The notes: generated from the sequence alone by a model not told the origin. Shown: positions 1 to 7,202, counted from the stretch's first letter. The stretch is 8,605 nucleotides of DNA from JBLHKS01 sp047620505 (GCA_047620505.1 JBLHKS010000279.1:1-8605); one strand, 5' to 3'. Numbers and translations: made by a program.

Positions 1-1524
1 CCGGAAGTGGTTTTGAAAAGTCTGGAAGTCATTTCCAGCTGGGACGTCGCGCCCAAAGCGGGATTGCTCAGGGCAAAAATCCGGATGCCAGCTTCGACCG
101 CGCAAGGCGATTTTGCCGCCGCGCTGCGGGAATTTCACGACGCGATCAAATTGGACCCCGAATCGGCGAAGGCTCTGCAATCCGAATTGGAGGCGACCAC
201 CGCCGCGATGGTTCGCTCGTTTTCAGCCGAATGGCGGCTTGATCGACAGATCGAGATCCTGGAATCGATCCAGCAGCTGCCGGCCGGAATGGTTTTCAAT
301 TCCGACGCCGATCCTCGACTTCTGCGGCAGTGCGTCCTCGCCGAAGAACTCCGAAACCAAGGGCAGCCCCTCGAAGCGCTGGTGGCGGTCTTGAGTTTGA
401 CCGATTCGCCTTCTCAGTGGTTCCCCACGGTCGAGCAACAATCGATCCGCTACATCGCGGATGTGGCCAAATTGGATTTTGAGCAGAGAGAAAAAGCTCT
501 CGGACTCATTTCCGGAAAGTCTACCTCGAATTCTGGACAATCCGACTTCTTTCGAGACGCTGTGGAGCCCATCGTCGCGTCGATCGCGGCGGGGCCGATG
601 AAAGATGCGGGAAATGCTCTGGAATTGTTTCGGGAAACTGCGCGCGAGGCTGAAGGCTGGGATGTGATCTTGAAACCTCGCGTTTCGGAGATTCTTGCCA
701 AATTGAAGCCAGCAGCTGCTGAGGACTTGGATGGCGTGGCGAGCGAGTTGGTTGAAACTGCGGAATTCTGGAAATTGGGGGCGGCCTACGTGATTCTCGC
801 CACGCACGAAGGCGACACGAATACCGGATTCAATTATTGGCTGAAAGCGGAGGAGTTCGGCGATATCGATTCGAAAGCCGCTGTCGGCCGGATGCTGGTC
901 AGGTTTGGGCAAAGCGATGCAGACTTGAAAGCCGGGCTCCTCAAGGTCCAGGAAGCCGCTGAAGCAGACAACCGGAACGGCCTTTTTGAATTGGGCTGTT
1001 TTTACCGGGACGGAACCGGGGTTGCCATCGACCTCCCCAAATCCATTGAGCTTTTGACCAGAGCGGACACGGCCGGGCATCCCGATGCGAAATTCCAGTT
1101 GGGCTTGGCCGAAGCGCTTCAGGGCATGGAAACGAATTCAAAAGAGGCCTTCGAATCCGCGGTCGCCAATTTCAACGCGATCGCGGCCGCAAAACCTCAC
1201 GCCTACTACTGGCTTTATGTCTGCTACATCACCCCGGAATTGAACGACCTGGACAAGGCGCGTGAAGCGCTGGAGGAAGGAGCGAATCAAGCCGATCCGA
1301 AGAGTTTGCATGCACTTGGCCTCGCCTTGCTGTCGGGGAGCGCGCCATTTAAAGAGAACGTCTCGGTCGGCCGCGAGCACATGCTCAAAGCCGGTCTCGC
1401 TGGCGTCGTCGACGCCGGAAAGTGGTGCATCAAAGAGGAAGAACGGATAAATCGGGATGGGACGGAAGACGAGCGAGCTTGGGTCGTCAGAAACAAGGAA
1501 GCCATCGCAAAATTTCGAGATTGA
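1..1524 (+). CDS. TPR/Sel1-like repeat protein, 5' end cut by window
   Basis: The reading frame is open to the left edge, so the true start lies upstream. The first in-frame start-like codon (GTG at 7) is probably internal. 507 residues are visible, ending at TGA 1522-1524. No catalytic motif, signal peptide or membrane helix is visible. Counting from the window edge, a TPR-like helix pair sits near residues 35-55 (GDFAAALREFHDAIKLDP). Helical Ala/Glu/Leu-rich sequence follows, with Sel1-like units near 285-375 (ELGCFYRDGTGVAIDLPKSI is a recognisable Sel1 pattern) and a weaker unit near 430-475 (LHALGLALLSG). Such repeats form superhelical scaffolds that bind other proteins. In many bacteria they are the C-terminal part of larger proteins, including membrane-bound kinases, but the N-terminal domain cannot be seen here. 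The next gene starts 89 bases downstream and could be co-transcribed. The repeat class is fairly sure; the function is unknown. Confidence 0.85.
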   Translation, partial: PEVVLKSLEVISSWDVAPKAGLLRAKIRMPASTAQGDFAAALREFHDAIKLDPESAKALQSELEATTAAMVRSFSAEWRLDRQIEILESIQQLPAGMVFNSDADPRLLRQCVLAEELRNQGQPLEALVAVLSLTDSPSQWFPTVEQQSIRYIADVAKLDFEQREKALGLISGKSTSNSGQSDFFRDAVEPIVASIAAGPMKDAGNALELFRETAREAEGWDVILKPRVSEILAKLKPAAAEDLDGVASELVETAEFWKLGAAYVILATHEGDTNTGFNYWLKAEEFGDIDSKAAVGRMLVRFGQSDADLKAGLLKVQEAAEADNRNGLFELGCFYRDGTGVAIDLPKSIELLTRADTAGHPDAKFQLGLAEALQGMETNSKEAFESAVANFNAIAAAKPHAYYWLYVCYITPELNDLDKAREALEEGANQADPKSLHALGLALLSGSAPFKENVSVGREHMLKAGLAGVVDAGKWCIKEEERINRDGTEDERAWVVRNKEAIAKFRD

Positions 1525-1613
1525 TGAAAGAGCGAACCTGAGATTTTTGAAGTTGTTGAATTGGCGCATTTTTTGTTGGCATCCCCGCCACCAAGCTGGT
1601 AGAACGGCGCAAC

Positions 1614-2402
1614 ATGAAATTCACATACTTAAAATTCGGATCCATTCCCGCAGTAGCAGCAGCGCTGTTCGCAGGAATCACTGGCAGCGCAATCGCTGGT
1701 GAAGTTGTCGATCCTGAACCAATCATCGCTTACGAAGCCGGACGCGGGCTGCTCACCACGGAAGGCCCCAGCGGGATGTTTATCAATCCAACTTCCGGGA
1801 CTCTGCCAGGAGGCGCTTTTACAGTTCAGTGGTGCGCCTACTTCCCGAATCAGGACGATTCCGTTGTCGGTCACGGATGGATGGCCGCTTACGGTGTCAC
1901 GGACTGGCTGGAAATTGGAAGCGTCGGCACTTATATCGATAACGTCGACGGCGGCACAGCTACCGCTGGAGGTCCAATGGCGCGGATCCGGCTCCTGAAG
2001 GACGGCGGCGGGTTGCCCCAGACTTCCATTGGTTACTACGGCAAATACGGAGACTTCGATCAGTCCAACGTGTTTGGTGCCATCTACAAGCGATTTTCGA
2101 TCGGAAACGAATCAGGATTCGTGAAGTCTGTCGGCTTTCATGCTGGAGCTCGGGCCCGCTGGGAGTCTGCTAAAGAAGACGAGTTTCGCGGATACGGCGG
2201 TTTGGAGTTCCAGTTGCCGTATCGGCTCTATATCGTTGGAGAATTGACCACCGAAGAAGATGCAGATGTGGAAGCACCGTTTTCTTATGGCATCCAGTGG
2301 AGAGCAGGAGGCGTGAACATCAGCCTTGCTAAGGTTCAGAACGGCGGAGCTGCCGACGGAGCTGCTTTCTACGTCGGAATTGGGTCTGCCGTGTCTTTCT
2401 AA
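1614..2402 (+). CDS. Exported protein, probable small outer-membrane beta-barrel
   Basis: 262 aa from ATG 1614 to TAA 2400-2402. The start is supported by a signal peptide directly after it: Lys residues at 2 and 7, a hydrophobic core (about 9-23) and an AIA-G signal peptidase I site at about residue 28. The mature part of about 234 residues has no long hydrophobic helix. It shows many short alternating stretches with aromatic and Gly residues (such as GAFTVQWCAYF, ASIG-type turns, TSIGYYGKYG, YGGLEFQLPYRLYIVGEL, FSYGIQWRAGGVNISLAKV) and ends in Phe, the classic C-terminal residue recognised by the BAM machinery. This fits an outer-membrane barrel of roughly 8-10 strands, loosely like YjbH-type or other barrel proteins of unknown substrate. 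No Shine-Dalgarno is evident before the start. A strong stem-loop lies 20 bases after the stop. The envelope location is likely; the specific function is unknown. Confidence 0.85.
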   Translation: MKFTYLKFGSIPAVAAALFAGITGSAIAGEVVDPEPIIAYEAGRGLLTTEGPSGMFINPTSGTLPGGAFTVQWCAYFPNQDDSVVGHGWMAAYGVTDWLEIGSVGTYIDNVDGGTATAGGPMARIRLLKDGGGLPQTSIGYYGKYGDFDQSNVFGAIYKRFSIGNESGFVKSVGFHAGARARWESAKEDEFRGYGGLEFQLPYRLYIVGELTTEEDADVEAPFSYGIQWRAGGVNISLAKVQNGGAADGAAFYVGIGSAVSF

Positions 2403-2422
2403 GCGAGATCAGTCGAAATGAG

Positions 2423-2446
2423 CCGCGGCCAAACTGTTGGCCGCGG
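2423..2446 (+). terminator. Perfect 10-bp stem-loop after the barrel gene, possible terminator
   Basis: The arms CCGCGGCCAA (2423-2432) and TTGGCCGCGG (2437-2446) are exact reverse complements around a 4-base loop (ACTG). The stem is very GC-rich and begins 20 bases after the TAA stop at 2402. There is no run of T after the right arm, so it is not a textbook intrinsic terminator. It could terminate weakly, protect the 3' end of the upstream mRNA from exonucleases, or do both. It separates the barrel gene from the lipoprotein gene, whose own promoter would then have to lie in 2447-2495. AT-rich elements are present there (TAGAAT near 2471 and GATACAAAT near 2481), but no convincing -35/-10 pair can be assigned. 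Confidence 0.6.
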
Positions 2447-2495
2447 ATGACCATGATCTAACGAAGCCGATAGAATTTTGGATACAAATTGAGTC

Positions 2496-3254
2496 ATGAA
2501 CCGCAAACATTTCATGGGAATCGCCGGGATTGGTGGCTTTGCCGCAATTTCTGGCTGTGAAACCCTCGATCAGTTGGATACGAGCGCCGCTGCCGAGGGT
2601 ACCGGAGTTCAATTTTCGGGCTTGATCAAAGTTCTAGTCAAATATGAAGCTTCCCCGAGGCAGCGGCAGACCGCGCAAGTCAAAGGCGGCAAAGCCTATG
2701 TGAAACTGGCGTTGGAGCCGGCCTACCAGAAGCGGCAGCAGACTTTAAAAGTCGAGCAGCAGAAGGAGATCAAGCAAACCGCGAAGTCGCAATCAGCGGA
2801 GCTCGCCCAAGTGAAGAAAAAATCTCCGTCGGAGGCCGCTCAGCTTAAAGCCAAACAGGCGGCAAGCTTGGCCGCAATGCAAGAAGACGCCCGCCAGCAG
2901 CTGCTGGCCAGCAATGCCTCATTTCGCGAGCAGGCGGCGAAAATTACTCAGGGTTCCTACTCGCCCAACGTCCAGCTGCCAAAGCAGGGCGAGGTCGCGC
3001 AGATCAACATCCGTCGCGAAGTTTCCGCTCTGATGGCCGACGCCGCCAGAAGAGGACCTCAAATGCTCGCCGTATCAGTTCCCGCGGCGGGGAAACCTGA
3101 AGAAGCTAGAGCCGCCGATTCGGTCATGTTTTATGATGCGAAAAGACTGACTTTGGCTAGCAATCAGGTCAGCGTTGTTGACCGCACCCCGAAGACCGGG
3201 AGCAATGGGAATTTTGGAGGCGTTTCAGCCCTTTATGCAGGCAAAGGCCTCTGA
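2496..3254 (+). CDS. Putative lipoprotein with long Ala/Gln/Lys-rich helical segment
   Basis: 252 aa from ATG 2496 to TGA. The N-terminus (MNRKHFM, then a Gly/Ile/Ala hydrophobic stretch) ends in ISGC, a good lipobox, making Cys21 the likely lipidated residue. This supports the chosen start. Residues about 22-70 include a short beta-like stretch (FSGLIKVLVKYEAS). Residues about 78-151 are rich in Gln, Lys, Glu and Ala with no Gly or Pro apart from a KKSPSEA break, as expected of a long helix or coiled coil. The C-terminal third (about 160-252) looks globular, with DSVMFYDAKRLTLASNQVSV as a plausible beta hairpin, and it ends in a Gly-rich tail. No family is recognised and no enzyme motif is visible. 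A structural or adaptor role at the inner or outer membrane is an inference. The preceding gene encodes a probable outer-membrane barrel. Another stem-loop-like sequence (3296-3326) lies downstream but is imperfect. Confidence 0.85.
   Translation: MNRKHFMGIAGIGGFAAISGCETLDQLDTSAAAEGTGVQFSGLIKVLVKYEASPRQRQTAQVKGGKAYVKLALEPAYQKRQQTLKVEQQKEIKQTAKSQSAELAQVKKKSPSEAAQLKAKQAASLAAMQEDARQQLLASNASFREQAAKITQGSYSPNVQLPKQGEVAQINIRREVSALMADAARRGPQMLAVSVPAAGKPEEARAADSVMFYDAKRLTLASNQVSVVDRTPKTGSNGNFGGVSALYAGKGL
2893..2908. repeat. 16-bp perfect palindrome containing a motif repeated across the window
   Basis: GCCAGCAGCTGCTGGC reads identically on both strands. Its 10-base core AGCAGCTGCT also occurs at 711-720, 6410-6419 and 8142-8151. 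The 9-mer CAGCAGCTG occurs additionally at 271-279 and 5355-5363. All copies are inside genes and fall in two reading frames (coding QQL or AAA), so a single conserved peptide does not explain them. It may be a genome-wide over-represented word or simply codon preference. This copy lies within the helical segment of the lipoprotein gene. Confidence 0.4.
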
Positions 3255-3384
3255 AGCGGGCGGAAATTAGCAGCTGAGGAGTCGAGTTCGCTTGCCGAAG
3301 CCACGTTGCCGGTTGTCGCGGCTTCGCTGGCGGCCGCAATCAGGTCTCGGCCTATCGAACCTCCACTTGAAAACCTCACTTCCA

Positions 3385-5181
3385 ATGAAACCCATCCAAT
3401 CAGAGGCAGCAGCGACCGATCAAGTCCCGATTCTGATTGGAATCATCGGCCACCGTGACATTCCGGAAGCCGACGCTCCGGAGATCGAGCTCAAGCTGCG
3501 TCTGGTTTTCAAGCGCCTGCGTCGTTTGTATCCAAACTCCCCGATTGCCGCGATCACCGGCTTGGCTGAAGGGGCGGACACCATTGGAGCTCGTGCAGCC
3601 GTGGCCGAAGGTCTATCGCTTATCGCTCCATTGCCGATGCCGTTGGAGGAATACAAAGAGACCTTCAGTAGCCCCGAAAAGGCCGCTGAAATGGAAGGGT
3701 TCCACGCTAAATCCCTTTCCTACGTTTGCGGCTCTCTCAGCGGCGAACCCGATACCCAGGAAAAAAAGTTCGCCCGCGCGGGCGCCGCCGTGGTTCAATA
3801 TTCTCATCTCGTAATCGCCCTTTGGAACGGAAAAGACAGCGGTCTTGATGCAGGTGCCTCCTATCTGATCAAACATGCCCTCGAGGGTATTCCCAAAGAC
3901 ATAGTCTTCGACCTCGAAGGCTCCAAGGTTTCCCCGCTCGATCCCATCTCAACTGCCATCGTGCGCCAAATTCCCGTCCGGCGGGAAAAAGATCCCGATC
4001 GTTGCGATGAAGGGGCCTTTCCAGACGCGCCCGAGGGCAAATTCGACCAGGTCACGTTCACGCCCCGCAACAAGGCCAAGCTGAACCTGACCGACTCGCA
4101 GAAACGGATGTTTCGGCATTTCGAAAAATTCAATAAAGTCATCAAACGCCACCGCCCAAAAACCGGTAGCTGGGGGGAAGAGGCCGCTTACCCTCCTCTC
4201 GTTGATCAAGCCTCCGCCGCTCCCCTGCCCGAAGGTCTCCAAACCCTGCGCGAACGATTCGCCATGGCCGACCATCTCTCGTTGCACTTTCAAAATCGGC
4301 GGCACCGGCGGATCTCCGTTTTAGTTATTATTCTATCGACTCTCCTCGCATTTGTTCACCAGGCGACAGGGATGCTCGATTCAAGCGACATCCCGGGGGC
4401 TCCTGAGTTTCTGAAGCAGTACGCAATCGGGAAGGACTTTCTGATGGCTGCTTTGAACAATTGGTCAGGCGCTCTTTACCTTGGCCTACTGCTGCTAGTT
4501 TACGCCGTCATCTTTTTCGCGCGTTTATGGCGCTGGCAGATGCACTATCTCGACTACCGAACCATCGCCGAAGGCGCTCGGATTCAGTTCTTTTGGCTGA
4601 TTGCTGGAATTCGCACGCCGGTCGTCAATTTTTTCCTTCGCAAGCAGCGCGACGAACTGGAATGGATCCGAGGTGTCCTCCGTCTTTGGTATCTGCGTGC
4701 CGTCCTCTCTGGCGGGGTTGTCCCAAAAACGACCCCGGAGCAGGCCGCTTTGATTCAGAAATGCTGGATTCGCGACCAACTGGTTTGGAGCAACAAGAGC
4801 GCCCGCCGTTCCAACCGAATCGATCGCGTGCTCACCGCCCTCGCGATGACCTTCCTGTTTTTACTCTTTGCCGCAGTGGTCGCCAGAACCTTCCTGCCCG
4901 ACGGGCCTGGAAGCGAAACTAATTCCCTTCTGTTGGCCGTCGCCGCCTCCGCTGCTGGCGCAATCGTCGTTCTATTCTCCACCCTTCGCTATTTTCGCGC
5001 CTATCGCGAGACTCACAAATCCAACTCCCGCATGACCGTTCTTTTCTCGCGGGCCGACCAGTTTTTCGATCCTGAGAACGGGGTTCTCGACGAGGAACGC
5101 GCCGTTCTCGAGGAAGTCGGACGTGAAGCCCTCGCTGAATCCGGCGATTGGCTGCTTTCGAACCGCAATCGCGAACGCTGA
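3385..5181 (+). CDS. SLOG-domain protein with two transmembrane-helix pairs (SLOG/SLATT-like)
   Basis: 598 aa from ATG 3385 to TGA. The frame is open up to TTG 3292, but the extra 31 residues are basic, without a domain, and overlap an intergenic-looking stretch, so ATG is preferred. Residues about 14-160 resemble the SLOG Rossmann-like fold: ILIGIIGHRD (strand 1, GHRD 22-25), ITGLAEGAD (59-65 glycine loop), LIAPLPMPLEEY (about 80-91), then SHLVIALWNGKDSGLDAGAS (about 140-159). A hydrophilic section (170-290) follows. Hydrophobic segments lie at about 310-330, 362-382, 481-503 and 514-534, giving two helix pairs. Between them are DYRTIAEGARIQFFW (about 391-404) and WIRDQLVWSNKSARR just before the second pair, patterns seen in SLATT-type two-helix domains. 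Known context for these families: SLOG domains are proposed to bind nucleotides or derivatives, and SLATT domains to act as membrane effectors in prokaryotic conflict systems. Inferred role: a cytoplasmic ligand sensor coupled to membrane disruption or ion flux. No partner synthetase is adjacent. The domain class is fairly sure; the biological role is a hypothesis. Confidence 0.85.
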   Translation: MKPIQSEAAATDQVPILIGIIGHRDIPEADAPEIELKLRLVFKRLRRLYPNSPIAAITGLAEGADTIGARAAVAEGLSLIAPLPMPLEEYKETFSSPEKAAEMEGFHAKSLSYVCGSLSGEPDTQEKKFARAGAAVVQYSHLVIALWNGKDSGLDAGASYLIKHALEGIPKDIVFDLEGSKVSPLDPISTAIVRQIPVRREKDPDRCDEGAFPDAPEGKFDQVTFTPRNKAKLNLTDSQKRMFRHFEKFNKVIKRHRPKTGSWGEEAAYPPLVDQASAAPLPEGLQTLRERFAMADHLSLHFQNRRHRRISVLVIILSTLLAFVHQATGMLDSSDIPGAPEFLKQYAIGKDFLMAALNNWSGALYLGLLLLVYAVIFFARLWRWQMHYLDYRTIAEGARIQFFWLIAGIRTPVVNFFLRKQRDELEWIRGVLRLWYLRAVLSGGVVPKTTPEQAALIQKCWIRDQLVWSNKSARRSNRIDRVLTALAMTFLFLLFAAVVARTFLPDGPGSETNSLLLAVAASAAGAIVVLFSTLRYFRAYRETHKSNSRMTVLFSRADQFFDPENGVLDEERAVLEEVGREALAESGDWLLSNRNRER

Positions 5182-5300
5182 TGACGGTTGGCGCGTTGCG
5201 CTATCGAAACCACGACTAAGGAAATCGGCATCGGTTGGGCGCGGAACTCGAAATTCCATTCTCGACGGCTTCGCCCCTTGGTGCCAGAGTCGCGGCACGC

Positions 5301-7160
5301 ATGAAAATCGTATTCAGCATTACCGCATTCCTCGCTCTGACATTCGCTTTGCTCCAGCAGCTGCCGGCGCCGCCACCAGACGGCGAGCCAAATCCAGTCC
5401 GCGTCACGCACGGCCCGATTCTCGGCAAACCGACCGCAACTTCGATGAGTCTCTGGTTTCGTACGCAGACTGTGGGATCGGTCGAAGTTTTCTACGGGAC
5501 TGATCGAGACAATCTGGACCAGGCCTCAAAACCGGTAACCACGGTCTTGGAAGACGACAACACGGGCGTGCTGACGCTCGATGGACTTGAGCCGGACACG
5601 AAATATTTCTATCGCGTGGCGGATCATCAGGAGGCTGGGTATTTTCGGACTCTGAAGCGGGCTGAGGAGTACGGGAACGCTGAATACAACCCGGAAGGCA
5701 AATTCAATTTCCGCTTCGAATTCGCCTGCGGAAATAACCAGACCGCTGGCGGCAACAGCGTCGGCCCGCACCTTCCGACCTTCGATACACTCAACAAAAA
5801 GCCCCTCAGGGATTCGCTCGACTTCGCGATTTTGAACGGAGATTGGCTCTACGAGTTTGAACGCGATTACGCGCCGGAGCGCTGGCTTCATCAGGTCGGA
5901 ATCCAGCCTGCGGCCAAGCCGCGAGTCGTGGACGTGATGCCGACGATTACCGGGGTCTGGGAGAATTATAAAATCTACCTGACACGCGGCAAAAACCTCA
6001 GCGAATGGCATCGCCACGTTCCAACTTTTTACACTTACGATGATCACGAAACGATCAACGATATCTACGGAACGGCTGAGGTCGGCTACGTCAATCGTCG
6101 CGCTGTTTTCCGCGATATCGGCGTTCAAGCTTGGTATGATTATCTCGCCTGGGCCAACCCGCAGGCGCACAACGCCGCAATTCACTTCGGCCGCGCTGAG
6201 ATGGAGGAGGGAAGCGATGTCCTGACGGATCCGGACGCCGATTTCACGAAGCTGAATCTCGAAGAGCACGCCAATCTTCACGTTCACTGGGGCACGCCGA
6301 CGGCTGGGGTTCCGGATGCGGCTCTCGATGCTGAGCCGGGCGATCCGAACTCGAAAGTTTACGAAATTGTCGAGGTGTTAGGAGCGAATCAAGTCCGGAT
6401 CAACCCGCCAGCAGCTGCTGACGGCAAACCCGCCTATTCGATCGGTCGCCGCTGCTACGGAAAATGGACCTACGGCAACTCCGACTTCTTTTTCATCGAT
6501 ACGCGCTCGCACCGCGATCTGCACGACGTCGAAAATCCGACCAAGCCAGGTGCGTCGATGCTCGGCAAGCAGCAGCTCAAGTGGCTCAAAGACGGGATCA
6601 CCGCGAGCGAAGCAGACTTCATTTTTGTGGTTTCGTCAGTCAACTTCATGGTTCCGCACGTCGGCAGCGGCGGCGGCGACGACAAGCAGGCGACCGTCAA
6701 GAAGGACGACGCCTGGACGGTGTTCCTCGAGGAGCGCGAAGAACTGATTCAATTCTGGGATAAGCTGGATCAGCCGGTTTTCGTCCTCACAGCGGATCTG
6801 CACAATTCGTTCGCGATCAAAGTCACGGACAACGTCTGGGAATTCGCCAGCGGTCCTCACAACTCGATCAACCACGCGCCGCAGGACGACGAGGGCGACC
6901 GCCCTTCGAACGGCAAGTTCAAATACGGCCCGCGCGAGTGCGACATCCGCTGGTCGAGCTACGCGCTCAACGACATCCCGCGCGCGCATCGGACGTATCC
7001 GCATTTCTGCGTCGTTCAGATCAACAACGTGTTTAACAATCCAGTTACCCACGGCGACGAACGCTGGGTCGCGTTTCCGCACCCGCAGGTCATTTTCCAG
7101 TTCTTCGATGGCTTCACCGGCGAGCTCCGCTACAGCGAAACGATCGTGAAGGGGCTGTGA
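5301..7160 (+). CDS. Exported PhoD-type metallophosphatase / alkaline phosphatase D family
   Basis: 619 aa from ATG 5301 to TGA 7158-7160. A TTG at 5235 extends the frame, but only the ATG places a Sec-like signal sequence (MKIVFSITAFLALTFALL) at the N-terminus. Residues about 30-120 form a fibronectin/Ig-like N-terminal domain (VRVTHGPILGKPTATSMSLW, VEVFYGT, LDGLEPDTKYFYRV), as in PhoD proteins. The metallophosphatase core follows: FACGNN with Cys143 (the equivalent Cys is an iron ligand in Bacillus PhoD), NGDW with Asp181, YDDHE at 246-250, FFIDTRSHRD (about 397-406), QQLKWL, VVSSVNFM and LTADLHNS with Asp499 and His501. It should hydrolyse phosphate mono- or diesters outside the cytoplasm; the exact substrate is unknown. 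Oddities are an acidic, beta-like insert (about 305-386) between the DDHE and DTR motifs, and no twin-arginine signal although classical PhoD is Tat-exported. A short inverted repeat (GTGCC 5281-5285, GGCAC 5294-5298) sits just before the start. No phosphate-regulon box is recognised. Confidence 0.92.
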   Translation: MKIVFSITAFLALTFALLQQLPAPPPDGEPNPVRVTHGPILGKPTATSMSLWFRTQTVGSVEVFYGTDRDNLDQASKPVTTVLEDDNTGVLTLDGLEPDTKYFYRVADHQEAGYFRTLKRAEEYGNAEYNPEGKFNFRFEFACGNNQTAGGNSVGPHLPTFDTLNKKPLRDSLDFAILNGDWLYEFERDYAPERWLHQVGIQPAAKPRVVDVMPTITGVWENYKIYLTRGKNLSEWHRHVPTFYTYDDHETINDIYGTAEVGYVNRRAVFRDIGVQAWYDYLAWANPQAHNAAIHFGRAEMEEGSDVLTDPDADFTKLNLEEHANLHVHWGTPTAGVPDAALDAEPGDPNSKVYEIVEVLGANQVRINPPAAADGKPAYSIGRRCYGKWTYGNSDFFFIDTRSHRDLHDVENPTKPGASMLGKQQLKWLKDGITASEADFIFVVSSVNFMVPHVGSGGGDDKQATVKKDDAWTVFLEEREELIQFWDKLDQPVFVLTADLHNSFAIKVTDNVWEFASGPHNSINHAPQDDEGDRPSNGKFKYGPRECDIRWSSYALNDIPRAHRTYPHFCVVQINNVFNNPVTHGDERWVAFPHPQVIFQFFDGFTGELRYSETIVKGL

Positions 7161-7174
7161 GATTTCCAATTGGA

Positions 7175-7202
7175 GGTCGGACTTAGCAATCCAAGTCCGA
7201 CC
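7175..7202. terminator. Perfect 10-bp stem-loop between convergent genes, possible bidirectional terminator
   Basis: GGTCGGACTT (7175-7184) and AAGTCCGACC (7193-7202) are exact reverse complements with an 8-base loop. The structure sits between the stop of the phosphatase gene (7160) and the stop of the convergent gene on the other strand (7217). That position is ideal for ending transcription from both sides. Neither side has a convincing T-run, so termination efficiency is uncertain. A separate 10-base palindrome (TCCAATTGGA, 7165-7174) abuts the left arm. Confidence 0.65.

Noticed and set aside
223..1080. Long open frame on the - strand (285 codons) opposite the TPR/Sel1 gene
   Set aside because: It lies fully opposite a frame with clear repeat-protein features. 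Its translation is Arg/Phe/Pro-rich with no domain-like pattern, as expected of an antisense shadow in GC-rich DNA.
2893..2908. The 16-bp palindrome as an operator or attachment site
   Set aside because: It is inside a coding region, encodes an ordinary RQQLLA stretch and has no neighbouring integrase or regulator gene, so it is kept only as a repeated word.
3296..3326. Inverted repeat CGAAGCC / GGCTTCG after the lipoprotein gene as a terminator
   Set aside because: It has only seven paired bases, a long loop and no T-run, so it is too weak to annotate as a terminator.
5281..5298. Short hairpin GTGCC / GGCAC just upstream of the phosphatase start as a regulatory element
   Set aside because: A five-base stem with an eight-base loop is common by chance and no conserved riboswitch or operator is recognisable.
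3255..5300. SLOG gene region as a mobile defence island
   Set aside because: No transposase, integrase, tRNA, direct repeats or further defence genes are visible. Its more C-rich codon style compared with its neighbours is only an impression and was not measured.
5526..6287. Open frame of 253 codons on the - strand opposite the phosphatase gene
   Set aside because: The + strand frame carries the conserved PhoD motifs here. The antisense product shows no recognisable domain or signal.
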